Source: CAZHHH01 sp052400685
Lineage (GTDB): Bacteria > Bacteroidota > Bacteroidia > Bacteroidales > Marinilabiliaceae
DNA: 64,000 nucleotides
Assembly: GCA_052400685.1 (NCBI GenBank)
Contig: JBQTGJ010000008.1
Reading direction: 5' to 3' (one strand)
The stretch's first letter is position 1. Each line of letters begins with the position of its first letter. The notes under the pieces were generated by a model that was not told where the DNA came from, ran no database searches, and saw only the letters and a program-made list of their open reading frames with translations. This document shows positions 1-8,862 of the stretch, in pieces. The position numbers and the translations under genes were made by a program.

Positions 1-1
1 G

Positions 2-1174
2 ATGTTTGCTAATCCTTGTTATGCACAAATTCATCCTACTTGTATTCCGGTTCACGGTGAGTTTCAAAGTAAACTAACTTTAATGTCGGAGTCGCTTCGT
101 AACGATGGTCGTATCTGGACGCCTAAAAAGAAGGAACATGCAGAAGCCATTCGTGCCGGTAAGATGAAACCTACAGAGATAGCTGAAGAAGATCGCGATT
201 ATTATTTGGAACGCCGTTATCCTGCTTTTGGTAATCTGGTGCCTCGTGATGTGGCATCCCGGGCCGCCAAAGAACGTTGCGATGCCGGTTACGGTGTTGG
301 TGCTACAGGTTTGGCTGTTTATCTTGATTTTAAAGAAGCCATTGAACGTTTGGGTGAAGATGTTATTCGCGCTCGTTATGGGAACTTGTTCCAGATGTAC
401 AACAAAATTGTGGATGAAAATCCATACGAAACACCGATGATGATTTATCCGGCGATGCACTATACCATGGGTGGTATCTGGGTCGATTATGAGTTACAAA
501 CAACTGTTCCGGGGTTATTTTGTGCCGGTGAGGCAAATTTCTCTGACCACGGTGCTAACCGTTTAGGAGCTTCCGCTTTGATGCAGGGATTGGCCGATGG
601 CTATTTTGTTTTACCTTATACTATACAGAATTATTTGGCTGATGATATACGAACACCACGAATGACCTGCGACGAGAAAGAGTTTGTGGATGCCGAAGCA
701 GAGTCAAAGGATCGCTTGAGCAAGTTGCTTTCTATTAAAGGAAAACGCTCGGTTGACAGCATCCATAAGGAATTGGGGCTGGTTATGTGGGATTTTGTTG
801 GTATGGCCCGCAATAAAGAAGGATTACAAGAGGCTATTGATAAAATTCGTGCCATTAAAAAGGAATTCTGGAGTAACTTACGTATTCCTGGTACCGGAGA
901 TGGGATGAACATTGAACTTGAGAAAGCCAACCGTTTGGCCGACTTTATCGAGATTGGCGAATTGATGGCATTGGATGCCCTTGATCGTGAAGAATCGTGT
1001 GGTGGTCACTTCCGTGAGGAACATCAAACTCCCGAAGGTGAAGCTTTACGTCACGATGATAAGTATGCTTATGTGTCATGTTGGCAATACCAGGGTGAAG
1101 GTAAAGAGCCTGCGAAGAATGTTGAGCCGCTTAATTTTGAAGAAATAGAGCTCGTTCAGCGTAATTACAAATAA
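2..1174 (+). CDS. sdhA: Succinate dehydrogenase/fumarate reductase flavoprotein subunit, 3' part
   Basis: Catalytic FAD subunit interconverting fumarate and succinate at the inner membrane; in anaerobic Bacteroidota it usually works as fumarate reductase. Only the C-terminal 390 residues are present: the family is about 640 residues long and the reading begins inside the conserved ANPC.AQIHPTCIP stretch, so the first Met here is internal and the gene starts before the window. The active-site-like HPTCIP segment near residue 12 and the FAD-binding segment GLFCAGEANFSDHGANRLG near residues 170-190 are visible. The iron-sulfur subunit follows 37 bases later on the same strand, as expected for one operon; the membrane cytochrome b subunit would lie upstream. 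Confidence 0.95.
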   Translation: MFANPCYAQIHPTCIPVHGEFQSKLTLMSESLRNDGRIWTPKKKEHAEAIRAGKMKPTEIAEEDRDYYLERRYPAFGNLVPRDVASRAAKERCDAGYGVGATGLAVYLDFKEAIERLGEDVIRARYGNLFQMYNKIVDENPYETPMMIYPAMHYTMGGIWVDYELQTTVPGLFCAGEANFSDHGANRLGASALMQGLADGYFVLPYTIQNYLADDIRTPRMTCDEKEFVDAEAESKDRLSKLLSIKGKRSVDSIHKELGLVMWDFVGMARNKEGLQEAIDKIRAIKKEFWSNLRIPGTGDGMNIELEKANRLADFIEIGELMALDALDREESCGGHFREEHQTPEGEALRHDDKYAYVSCWQYQGEGKEPAKNVEPLNFEEIELVQRNYK

Positions 1175-1211
1175 TGGTAGGCAAGTTCAATTTATTTAAC
1201 GGAGTTTAATC

Positions 1212-1967
1212 ATGGAAAATACAATAAATCTTACGCTCAAAGTCTGGCGACAAAACGGACCACGTGAAAAGGGCCGCTTCGAGACTTACAAGGTTAGTAA
1301 TATTTCAACCGATAGCTCGTTCCTCGAAATGATGGATATTCTTAATGAACAACTCATTAACGAAGATAAAGAGCCGGTGGCTTATGATCATGACTGCCGC
1401 GAAGGTATTTGCGGTATGTGTTCACTCTATATTAACGGTCGTCCTCATGGACCCGACGATGATGTTACCACCTGCCAGTTGCACATGCGTAAGTTTAAGG
1501 ATGGGCAAACTGTGACTATTGAACCATGGCGTTCTGCAGGTTTCCCGGTGATTAAGGATCTGATTGTTGATCGCTCGGCTTTTGATAAAATCATTGCTGC
1601 CGGTGGTTATGTGTCAGTGAATACAGGTGGGGTACCCGATGCTAATTCTATTCCAATTACCAAAGCAAATGCTGATGAAGCCATGGATGCGGCCTCATGC
1701 ATTGGTTGTGGAGCTTGTGTTGCAGCCTGTAAAAACGGATCGGCAATGTTGTTCGTTTCGGCTAAAGTGAGTCAATTGGCTCTTCTGCCACAAGGAAAAG
1801 CTGAAGCTTCGCGCCGTGCTAAGAATATGGTCGCTCGTATGGATGAGTTGGGATTTGGTAATTGTACCAATACCGGAGCTTGCGAGGTTGAATGTCCCAA
1901 AGGTGTATCAATTGCAAATATTGCTCGTTTAAACCGTGAGTTCTTATCTGCTAAATTGAAAGATTAA
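1212..1967 (+). CDS. sdhB: Succinate dehydrogenase/fumarate reductase iron-sulfur subunit
   Basis: Electron-transfer subunit of 251 residues, the normal length. The N-terminal half is a plant-type [2Fe-2S] ferredoxin fold with the cysteine pattern CREGICGMC near residue 62 and a partner Cys near 92. The C-terminal half has the cluster motifs CIGCGACVAAC (about residue 161) and CTNTGACEVECPKG (about residue 218). It carries electrons between the FAD subunit encoded just upstream and the quinone pool. A strong terminator at 2003-2034 ends the operon. Confidence 0.96.
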   Translation: MENTINLTLKVWRQNGPREKGRFETYKVSNISTDSSFLEMMDILNEQLINEDKEPVAYDHDCREGICGMCSLYINGRPHGPDDDVTTCQLHMRKFKDGQTVTIEPWRSAGFPVIKDLIVDRSAFDKIIAAGGYVSVNTGGVPDANSIPITKANADEAMDAASCIGCGACVAACKNGSAMLFVSAKVSQLALLPQGKAEASRRAKNMVARMDELGFGNCTNTGACEVECPKGVSIANIARLNREFLSAKLKD

Positions 1968-2002
1968 GAAGTCGATCGTTTAAAAATTTTATTTGGTATA
2001 TC

Positions 2003-2034
2003 AAAGAGCTACTTCAGGAATGAAGTGGCTCTTT
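2003..2034 (+). terminator. Rho-independent terminator of the sdhAB operon
   Basis: AAAGAGCTACTTCA pairs with TGAAGTGGCTCTTT across a four-base loop and ends in T residues, 35 bases after the sdhB stop. Confidence 0.8.
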
Positions 2035-2205
2035 TGCGTTTACCGTTTTCTATGGTTGTGATTTGGTTGTTGAAGGTTTGTTATTGCGGTTTTAACCATA
2101 AAGACAAAAGCGTATTATTTTGCTGGAATGGGAAGAATGAAAGGGGATGTGAATGTGTATAGGTGAAATTAAAGGACTATGGCGTTGTTATAGGTTGAGG
2201 AAAAT

Positions 2206-2242
2206 AAAAAGGAGAAAACCTGTTTTGGTTTCCTCCTTTTTT
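2206..2242. terminator. Bidirectional terminator-like hairpin
   Basis: An A-rich arm with GGAGAAAACC faces GGTTTCCTCC followed by T6, with one mismatch. It sits 14 bases past the end of the minus-strand Spy-like gene and would serve that gene. Confidence 0.7.
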
Positions 2243-2256
2243 ATTTTTTCTCCCGA

Positions 2257-2664
2257 TTATTCATTGGGGCGACGATTTTTTCGTTCCTCTTGTCGTTTTT
2301 GTTGTAGTTCGTCAAATTTTGTTTGTTGCTCTTCCGTGAGAACTGCTTTTATTTTTTTATTGTAAGTTTTTTGCTCTTCTTTAAAAGCTTTCATGTTTGC
2401 GTCGCGGTCTTTTTCTTTGGCTTCCCGGTTTTCATCGCGTTTGGCTTTCATGGCTGTTCGTTGTTCTTCCATGATTGAAGCGATTTTTTGAGTTTGTTCG
2501 GCGGTTAATGATAATTCTGTTTTCATCTCTTCGAGCTGTTTTTTTTGCATCTCTTCCATGTTCGGTCTTTGTGGTCTTTCGCGACGTTGTTGAGAAGAAG
2601 CATTATTCAAACAAAAAATCAGGCCCAGGGCCATTAATCCGGTGGTTAAAAGTTTCTTTTTCAT
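2257..2664 (-). CDS. Spy/CpxP-like periplasmic helical protein
   Basis: A 135-residue exported protein with signal peptide MKKKLLTTGLMALGLIFC... cleaved near NASSQQ. The mature part is highly charged and almost all helical, rich in Lys, Glu, Gln and Arg. It carries an L(S/T)xEQ(T/Q) element twice (LSLTAEQTQKIASIM and LTEEQQTKFDELQ), the pattern of the LTXXQ/Spy family of envelope chaperones or metal-stress proteins. The same type recurs at 48072-48458. It is monocistronic with its own terminator. The exact role is unknown. Confidence 0.75.
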   Translation of the reverse strand: MKKKLLTTGLMALGLIFCLNNASSQQRRERPQRPNMEEMQKKQLEEMKTELSLTAEQTQKIASIMEEQRTAMKAKRDENREAKEKDRDANMKAFKEEQKTYNKKIKAVLTEEQQTKFDELQQKRQEERKNRRPNE

Positions 2665-2731
2665 AATGTGTATTGTTATAGTTTGTACTGCGAAAGTTAC
2701 TTTTGTTATAGTTGATTGCCAAGATTAACCG

Positions 2732-2890
2732 ATGAGTCTGGTAATTATGGCGTTGAAATGGATAATTGTGGGGGTGAGTATGCTTTTTTTGATCGGTATT
2801 TTAAGTTTAACCTCTCCCTATTTGGTTAAGTCTGATATGGAAATGGTTCGTATTTTAACAAATGGCTATTCGTCGATTGTTGCAGATTAA
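2732..2890 (+). CDS. Possible small membrane protein
   Basis: A 52-codon frame starts ATGAGTCTG and has one clear hydrophobic segment (about residues 5-27). It lies in the otherwise empty 2665-3106 interval, divergent from the Spy-like gene. No family is recognised and no ribosome binding site is evident, so this may be a chance frame. Nothing else was recognised in the interval. Confidence 0.22.
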   Translation: MSLVIMALKWIIVGVSMLFLIGILSLTSPYLVKSDMEMVRILTNGYSSIVAD

Positions 2891-3106
2891 TGAAAAACGA
2901 CTGCTTTTGCGGGTTTTATTGGCTGTTTTTGTCGTATTAGTAAGAATGTATGGCTATGTCGTGCAAGGTGGTTTTAGACCTTGTTTTTGACGTTTATGGT
3001 GAATGTGCCGATGGTGGCCATGCCTACGGGTGAATAATGCAATATCTTAATCTGTATTTTTAAAGGTGTAATCACAGGCTTAAGAAAGGCCTGTGATTGT
3101 TACTCA

Positions 3107-4324
3107 TTAGAAGTTTTCTTCGTCAAATTCGGGATACAGAAAGTCGTTGTATGGAAATCGGGTGACATGTATTTTTAACACTTCATCGTAAAGTGTTTTT
3201 TTGAACTCTTCGAAATATGTCTTTTCACGTGCCGAAATAAAGATGGAAGGGGTATCTTTTGCCATCCATGTTTGTTTTAAGTCTTCGAGGGTTAAATTAG
3301 CATTGGTCGCTGGTGTAAGGTCGTCTTCTTCTTTGGGAATGTGAGAGTAGGCATCAATTTTATTAAATATCATGATGGTTGGTTTCTCGCGATTGTCAAT
3401 TTCTCGTAACGTGTTGTTCACGACTTCTATTTGTTGTTCAAATCCGGGGTGAGAGATGTCAACAATATGAAGGAGCAAATCGGCTTCGCGAACTTCATCT
3501 AGTGTCGATTTAAATGATTCGACCAGGTGGTGAGGTAATTTGCGAATGAAACCTACCGTATCTGCCAGCAGAAATGGTAGATTTCCCAACACAACTTTGC
3601 GTACGGTGGTGTCGAGTGTTGCAAACAGTTTGTTTTCAGCAAAAACTTCGCTTTTACTGAGACTGTTCATAAGGGTTGATTTTCCAACGTTGGTGTATCC
3701 AACCAGTGCTACACGAACCATTTTACCTCTGTTTTTACGTTGGGTTGCCATTTGTCGGTCAATTTTCTCCAGATCTTTTTTCAGTTTGGAGATGATGTCA
3801 CGAATAATCCGGCGGTCGGTTTCTATTTCTTTTTCTCCGGGGCCGCGCATTCCAATACCACCACGTTGACGCTCCAGGTGCGTCCACATACGGGTAAGAC
3901 GAGGTAATAAATATTGATATTGAGCCAGCTCAACCTGGGTTTTCGCATGCGCCGTGCGAGCACGACTGGCAAAAATGTCGAGTATTAAATTTGTTCTATC
4001 CAGGATTCTGCGATGCAGGTTTGTTTCTATGTTTTTCAGTTGCACGGGCGACAGTTCGTCGTCAAATATAACCGAGTTTATTTCTTCATGTATTTTCAGA
4101 TAATCGTGGATTTCCTCCAGTTTTCCGCTACCCACATAAGTGCGGTTATCAGCCATTGTGAGTGATTGGGTGAAACGTTTGGAGACCTCAGCCCCTGCTG
4201 TTCTGGCCAGAAATTCCAGTTCATCAAGATGCTCGGTCACTTCGGCCTCGCTTAAATCTGGCGTGCGAACTGCCACCAGTATGACTTTTTCAAGTTCTTT
4301 ATCGGTTGAAATAAGATTGGTCAT
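3107..4324 (-). CDS. hflX: Ribosome-associated GTPase HflX
   Basis: A 405-residue GTPase that binds 50S subunits and splits stalled ribosomes under stress. The N-terminal HflX domain ends in the hallmark glycine-rich stretch RQRGGIGMRGPGE (about residues 153-165). The G domain shows the P-loop GYTNVGKST (about 209), the G3 motif DTVGF (about 255) and the G4 motif NKID (about 320). Length and domain order are normal. It is transcribed alone; a TACTTTTG -7 element lies just upstream and a terminator separates it from the tonB gene behind it. Confidence 0.96.
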   Translation of the reverse strand: MTNLISTDKELEKVILVAVRTPDLSEAEVTEHLDELEFLARTAGAEVSKRFTQSLTMADNRTYVGSGKLEEIHDYLKIHEEINSVIFDDELSPVQLKNIETNLHRRILDRTNLILDIFASRARTAHAKTQVELAQYQYLLPRLTRMWTHLERQRGGIGMRGPGEKEIETDRRIIRDIISKLKKDLEKIDRQMATQRKNRGKMVRVALVGYTNVGKSTLMNSLSKSEVFAENKLFATLDTTVRKVVLGNLPFLLADTVGFIRKLPHHLVESFKSTLDEVREADLLLHIVDISHPGFEQQIEVVNNTLREIDNREKPTIMIFNKIDAYSHIPKEEDDLTPATNANLTLEDLKQTWMAKDTPSIFISAREKTYFEEFKKTLYDEVLKIHVTRFPYNDFLYPEFDEENF

Positions 4325-4341
4325 ATATAAGTTGTTTTCAG

Positions 4342-4349
4342 CAAAAGTA
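4342..4349 (-). promoter_or_regulatory. Bacteroidota -7 element for hflX
   Basis: On the minus strand the sequence reads TACTTTTG, matching TAnnTTTG, 18 bases before the hflX start codon. No good -33 TTTG was found at the usual spacing, so confidence is limited. Confidence 0.35.
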
Positions 4350-4407
4350 ATGCAATTTTATCAACAATAATGAAGTAATGGAGAGGTTCTTTAATGGTGG
4401 GCTGAAA

Positions 4408-4441
4408 GACAAAAAAGCCCGGTATAGCCGGGCTTTTTGTC
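4408..4441 (-). terminator. Terminator after the tonB-like gene
   Basis: GACAAAAAAGCCCGG and CCGGGCTTTTTGTC form a long perfect stem with loop TATAG. It lies 19 bases past the stop of the 4460-5143 gene. The symmetry would also let it act on the other strand. Confidence 0.85.
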
Positions 4442-4459
4442 TTTTTTATACTAAAAGTT

Positions 4460-5143
4460 TTATTGCAGTACAAAATTGATGGGTACCGTGTAAGAAACAC
4501 GAACCGGACGGTTTCTTTGTTTCCCGGGTTTCCATTTGGGCATTGCTTCAACCACGCGCAAAGCTTCACGGTCAAGACTGGGGTCAACGCCACGAAGTAC
4601 CGTTGCATTGGTAACTTCACCTTTGGTGTTGATTACAAACTGAATGTAAACACGCCCCTGAATGCCGTTTTCCTGAGCAATGACAGGATATTTAACCGAA
4701 CTGGCCAAATATTTTTGTAAGGCAGCCTGTCCGCCTGGAAACTCTGGCATTTCTTCAACAATCATGAAGATTTCACCGGTATCCCTTTGTTCTTCTTCCA
4801 CTGCGATGTCGCTGAAATCAACCATGGCATTTTCATCCATTTCAGTATCCATGATTTCCAATTCTTCTTCCAACTCTACATCGTCATCAACAATGGTAAG
4901 AATGTCGGCCGCTTTTGGCGGTGGTGGTGGTGGTGGTGGTTTTACCTCCTCCTGACGGGTGATGGGGATAATTTCTTCTTCAACCTCAACGGCCTCATCC
5001 TGAAGACTCATATCAACCGACACATCGGTTGAGGTCCATTCGAAGGCAATCAAGACCAAGGAGAGCACGACAACAAGACCAATCTGCATAAATACAGTTT
5101 TCTTGCTTTCGAGATCCGCTTTAGGTGACTTTTTAATTTCCAT
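4460..5143 (-). CDS. TonB family energy transducer, copy 1
   Basis: A 227-residue protein linking the proton-motive force (through ExbB/ExbD) to outer-membrane receptors. It has a short cytoplasmic N-terminus, one membrane anchor at about residues 22-40, an acidic linker with a run of eight Pro (about residues 69-76), a second acidic region, and a C-terminal TonB domain beginning at EMPEFPGG (about residue 132), with the family's QGRVYIQF and AMPKWKPGKQ elements. The end VPINFVLQ is typical. A paralogue lies immediately upstream with its own spacing, so this looks like a tandem duplication. Which receptor it serves cannot be told. Confidence 0.92.
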   Translation of the reverse strand: MEIKKSPKADLESKKTVFMQIGLVVVLSLVLIAFEWTSTDVSVDMSLQDEAVEVEEEIIPITRQEEVKPPPPPPPPKAADILTIVDDDVELEEELEIMDTEMDENAMVDFSDIAVEEEQRDTGEIFMIVEEMPEFPGGQAALQKYLASSVKYPVIAQENGIQGRVYIQFVINTKGEVTNATVLRGVDPSLDREALRVVEAMPKWKPGKQRNRPVRVSYTVPINFVLQ

Positions 5144-5356
5144 ATCAAAATGGTTACTGGTTTATTATGTACTTAAAGATAAAGAACAAACAGAAATTAA
5201 GCAATGCATTAGACTTTCTTCTGCCTCTTAAAGGGGTAAAAATAGTTGTTTCTGATGAAAAAAAGGAATCTTTTTTTATTGATTTGATAAAGATATCTGT
5301 TTTTTTAAAAAATTAACGTTTAAACGCTTTTTTTCTGCAGTAGTGAAGTCTTTTTA

Positions 5357-6040
5357 CTATTTGTTTTGTAATACAAAGTTGATGGGAACCGTGTAGGCGA
5401 CTTTTACCAGTCGGCCTTTTCTTTTGCCTGGTTTCCAGTCGGGCATTGATTCTACAACACGTAGTGCTTCTTTGTCCAGACTTGGATCGACGCCTCTGTA
5501 TACCTCTGCATTTATAACTGCGCCGTTGGTGTCAACTACGAAACGAATATAGACACGACCCTGTATGTCGTTATTTTGAGCGACATATGGATAGCGAACA
5601 GCATGTGAGAGGAATTTCATTAATGCCTGGTTTCCACCCGGGAATTCGGGCATCTCATCTACCCAGTCATAAACAGGATCGGGCTCACGTTCTTCTTTAA
5701 CCGTCAACAGAGAAAGGTCTAACTGCGTTTCCGGGGTGGCTTCAGAGTTGAAGTCAATCGGATTGGTTGTAACCGGGGTGTCGTCTTTGACGATTTCCAG
5801 CAAATCTGCCGGTTTCGGTTTTGGCGGTGGTGGCGGAGTCGTCTCGGTTATCATGGTGATTGGAATCACGTCGACTTCTACGGTCGTTTGATCGTTCCAA
5901 AGGGGTAAGTCTGATGCGATGTCTGTTTTTGACCATTCAAAAGCAATCAGAACAATAGATAATGCCGCGATAAACCCGATTTCAAGAAAAACAGATCTTT
6001 TGTTTTCAAGATTTGCCTGAGATGTTTTTTTAGTTTCCAT
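5357..6040 (-). CDS. TonB family energy transducer, copy 2
   Basis: Also 227 residues and collinear with copy 1: anchor at about 22-40, PPPPPKPKP linker, C-terminal domain from EMPEFPGG with QGRVYIRF and SMPDWKPGKR, and the same VPINFVLQ end plus two residues. The linkers differ strongly while the C-terminal domains are close, so the two have diverged mainly in the periplasm-spanning part. The 213 bases between the copies hold no gene. The start is supported by the upstream GGGGTCCTCC on the plus strand, that is GGAGGACCCC ahead of ATG: one of the few strong Shine-Dalgarno-like sites in this window. Confidence 0.92.
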   Translation of the reverse strand: METKKTSQANLENKRSVFLEIGFIAALSIVLIAFEWSKTDIASDLPLWNDQTTVEVDVIPITMITETTPPPPPKPKPADLLEIVKDDTPVTTNPIDFNSEATPETQLDLSLLTVKEEREPDPVYDWVDEMPEFPGGNQALMKFLSHAVRYPYVAQNNDIQGRVYIRFVVDTNGAVINAEVYRGVDPSLDKEALRVVESMPDWKPGKRKGRLVKVAYTVPINFVLQNK

Positions 6041-6236
6041 GGGGTCCTCCTGTTTTGGTTAGTTTTATTAAGTTAATATGAAGAACGGGCTAAATCAATT
6101 CATTTTTAATTATTTAACGATTTAACGGTTGATCGAAATGATTAATTCCTTTGTAGATGGGAGATTTGTTATTTTGGATTAACGGTTGAGTTCTTTTTTT
6201 TGATAAAATTAACCCTGGCGTGTTAGTCTTTTAACG

Positions 6237-6542
6237 ATGTTTAGAGTCTGGATAAAATGGGGAACCGTTAGTCAATACCTGTTTATCAACTTCTGTGCTT
6301 TGCTTGTCTTCACAATGTATATTTACCAGAGGATATTCACTTTTTCGGCTTTCGCAAGATTTGAATCTGAATTTTTCCTATCAAACAATGGAGTTTTCTT
6401 ACTCATACTTAATTCATCGTTATTTATTTCTATAATACTGGCTATTATTCGCTTTTGGTATGGAATTATGGCGAAGTGTCGAAAAAGAATGGCTGGTCGT
6501 ATAATTTACCGACAAAAGGTTTGGATGATTAACTATTTTTGA
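6237..6542 (+). CDS. Possible small membrane protein
   Basis: A 101-residue frame with two strongly hydrophobic segments (about residues 13-30 and 53-70) and a basic C-terminus. No family is recognised. It fills most of the gap between the tonB genes and tRNA-Ala, and its last codons overlap the tRNA promoter, which weakens the case. It could be a real small inner-membrane protein or a chance frame. Confidence 0.35.
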   Translation: MFRVWIKWGTVSQYLFINFCALLVFTMYIYQRIFTFSAFARFESEFFLSNNGVFLLILNSSLFISIILAIIRFWYGIMAKCRKRMAGRIIYRQKVWMINYF

Positions 6543-6552
6543 ATTATATTTG
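6520..6552 (+). promoter_or_regulatory. Bacteroidota promoter for tRNA-Ala
   Basis: TTTG at 6520-6523 and TATATTTG at 6545-6552, separated by 21 bases, match the TTTG / TAnnTTTG promoter of Bacteroidota. The tRNA begins 13 bases downstream. Confidence 0.7.
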
Positions 6553-6565
6553 CAACGCTAAAAAA

Positions 6566-6639
6566 GGGGGCATAGCTCAGTTGGCTAGAGCGTTTGACTG
6601 GCAGTCAAGAGGTCAGGGGTTCGACTCCCCTTGTCTCCA
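6566..6639 (+). tRNA. tRNA-Ala (anticodon GGC)
   Basis: A full cloverleaf: acceptor GGGGGCA with TGTCTCC using wobble pairs, D-arm GCTC/GAGC, anticodon stem TTTGA/TCAAG with loop CTGGCAG, T-arm AGGGG-TTCGACT-CCCCT. The G3:U70 pair that identifies tRNA-Ala is present. CCA is not encoded. Confidence 0.95.
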
Positions 6640-6641
6640 CT

Positions 6642-6674
6642 AAAAAGCTGAAACGACATGTTTCGGCTTTTTTT
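6642..6674 (+). terminator. Terminator after tRNA-Ala
   Basis: AAAAAGCTGAAAC and GTTTCGGCTTTTT form a stem with one G-U pair and a T-run, two bases beyond the tRNA. Confidence 0.85.
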
Positions 6675-6782
6675 ATGCTTTCTTAACGCCTTTTTTGTCT
6701 CACGGTTTTCACTCCTAAGGGTATTATCTTAATTTTGTAGAGTTACGCCTCATTTTATGATATCATTAACAACTACATACGG

Positions 6783-7859
6783 ATGACAGATAATTCCGGT
6801 AAGATATTAAAAAGCATAAGTCCTGTACGCATTATTTTGCCTATATTAATAGGTTTGGCGGTAACCGGATGGCTACTATACAAGGAGTATGTACCGGGCT
6901 CATTTTCTTTATTAAGTTTTACATTGCAATCGTTATTCTGGCTATTGTTGGCTTTTGTTTTAATGGCCGTTAGAGACTTTGGCTATATGATTCGCTTACG
7001 GGTGTTAACCAACCGTAAAATTAACTGGTTGGCCTCGTTTAATATTATTATGCTTTGGGAGTTTACCTCGGCTATAACGCCTTCGGCCATTGGAGGTACC
7101 AGCGTGGCTGTTTTTTTTATTAATAAGGAAGGGGTGAAGCTGGGGCGAAGTACGGCCGTTGTTATGGTTACATCTTTTCTTGACGAATTGTATTTTATTC
7201 TTACGTTTCCTCTAATTCTTTGGTGGATAGGAAGCGTTGATATTTTTTCATTGGGAGCGGGCGAAGCTGACTTGCCATGGTATGAAAACCAATTTTTGGT
7301 ATTTGCATTGGTTGGTTATGCTGTAAAGCTGGCCTATACATTGGTTATTTCTTACGGTTTGTTTTTTAATCCCCGTGGTTTAAAATGGGTGCTATTGTGG
7401 ATTTTCAGGTTGCCAATTATTCGCAAATGGCGACCACAGGCCAATGAATCAGGGACCGATTTGGTGTACGCTTCGCAGGAATTTCGTGACTGGCCGGTGA
7501 AAAAATGGCTACAGGCTTTTGGCGCTACGGCTTTAAGCTGGACAGCCCGATATTGGGTGGTAAATGCGTTGATTATTACTTTTTTTGGTTTCAAATGGCT
7601 TGACTGGAACGAACATATTCTTGTTTTCGGGAAACAGCTGGTGATGTGGATTATGATGCTTGTTAGTCCCACCCCAGGTGGCAGCGGTTTTGCCGAGTAT
7701 GTATTTAAAGGTTTCCTATCAGTGTTTATTCCTGCCGGAACGGGCGTAACATTGGCTTTCTTTTGGCGTTTGGTTAGTTATTATCCATATTTGTTGATTG
7801 GTGCTTTTGTGATACCACGCTGGGTGAAGAAACATTTTGTAACACGAAAAAAGAAGTAA
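6783..7859 (+). CDS. Lysylphosphatidylglycerol synthase/flippase-like membrane protein
   Basis: A 358-residue integral membrane protein of the LPG synthase transmembrane (UPF0104, MprF N-terminal) type. Seven to eight hydrophobic segments are visible. The conserved ITPSAIGGTSVAVFFINKEG (about residue 99) and the late motif SPTPGGSGFAE (about residue 296) are hallmarks of the fold. Without the C-terminal aminoacyl-transferase domain of MprF, such proteins are thought to move lipid or polyprenyl-linked substrates, but the substrate here is unknown. It ends 10 bases from the convergent membrane gene. Confidence 0.88.
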   Translation: MTDNSGKILKSISPVRIILPILIGLAVTGWLLYKEYVPGSFSLLSFTLQSLFWLLLAFVLMAVRDFGYMIRLRVLTNRKINWLASFNIIMLWEFTSAITPSAIGGTSVAVFFINKEGVKLGRSTAVVMVTSFLDELYFILTFPLILWWIGSVDIFSLGAGEADLPWYENQFLVFALVGYAVKLAYTLVISYGLFFNPRGLKWVLLWIFRLPIIRKWRPQANESGTDLVYASQEFRDWPVKKWLQAFGATALSWTARYWVVNALIITFFGFKWLDWNEHILVFGKQLVMWIMMLVSPTPGGSGFAEYVFKGFLSVFIPAGTGVTLAFFWRLVSYYPYLLIGAFVIPRWVKKHFVTRKKK

Positions 7860-7869
7860 GATTTACTTT

Positions 7870-8856
7870 TCAGTATAGGAAGAAATAGCCGGCGACAATA
7901 AGTGCCACAAAAGCGGTGAATCCTATTTCTTTTATCCATCTGCGTTTTATTTTTTCAAAAAAGTTGGTCAGGAGAACTGACCCCCCTACCGCTGTTAGTG
8001 GTATCATTTCCATGGAGAAAAAGGGCGTTAAAACGGCAATAGATGATACCAGCAAAATCCAGATAAACACTCTGAAGTAAAATCGATTAACAATTTTTTG
8101 CGCCGGAAGATGCTGAAAGGCTGATAAAATTGAAATGACCAACAGGAAGATGATGGAGGCCATAAAAATTCGTGAAAATACGGTGTGGTTGTATTGACCA
8201 GGATTGGCCATTAGGTTCTCCTGCAACTCGGTCAGAAACCAACCTTCCTTATTTATCAGAAAGAAATAGGTAAATGAGAATATAAAGGGCAATAATAGTC
8301 CAATAATTGCAGCCATTAAGCTTCTGATATTAGCAACACGCAGAATGCCCATACCGATGATCAGGATGGGAAAAAAGAAAATGCCTTTTGCGTAAAACAG
8401 AGATCCAACACCCATGAAAAAGGCGGCGTCAAAGCAACGGTTAATATTTCTGTTTTGCGTTGGGCAGCCAAACAAACGCTCAAGGCCGTGGACCACAAAA
8501 AAGAGATAGATCAGAACAGGGTTTAACTTCTGAACTGATAGAAAAGCACTCGTCATCAGACCAAAAATAAGGAGTGGCATTAGTCCCTGATGACTCATTA
8601 AATTGTATTGCGACACTATGCGACTGATGGCGAAACCTGTGAGCAAGACCAGCACAAATGAGAATAATGCGCTTTTCCATTGCGAAAAACCGAACCACGG
8701 TTGAATCCACCCTGACCACATTGGCATTGCCGGATTATCAAGGGCTGTTATGTGGGCCAGATCGACTATAAAAAGGCGCATCCACATGGCGGCCACCAGT
8801 ATTACGATAATGACAGCCGAAGCCAGAGTATTTTGATGAAGCTTGTTGAACAGCAT
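7870..8856 (-). CDS. Polytopic membrane protein next to purD (DUF6427-like)
   Basis: A 328-residue, very hydrophobic protein with about nine to ten membrane segments over its whole length and no soluble domain. Size, composition and position next to purD recall the DUF6427 family of Bacteroidota; I place it there by resemblance only. It follows purD by six bases on the same strand, so the two are almost certainly cotranscribed. Function unknown. Confidence 0.7.
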   Translation of the reverse strand: MLFNKLHQNTLASAVIIVILVAAMWMRLFIVDLAHITALDNPAMPMWSGWIQPWFGFSQWKSALFSFVLVLLTGFAISRIVSQYNLMSHQGLMPLLIFGLMTSAFLSVQKLNPVLIYLFFVVHGLERLFGCPTQNRNINRCFDAAFFMGVGSLFYAKGIFFFPILIIGMGILRVANIRSLMAAIIGLLLPFIFSFTYFFLINKEGWFLTELQENLMANPGQYNHTVFSRIFMASIIFLLVISILSAFQHLPAQKIVNRFYFRVFIWILLVSSIAVLTPFFSMEMIPLTAVGGSVLLTNFFEKIKRRWIKEIGFTAFVALIVAGYFFLY

Positions 8857-8862
8857 AGTAAA

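Noticed and set aside
2..4. Gene start of the flavoprotein subunit at base 2
   Set aside because: The Met is internal to a conserved motif and the protein lacks its N-terminal FAD-binding third; the gene begins before the window.
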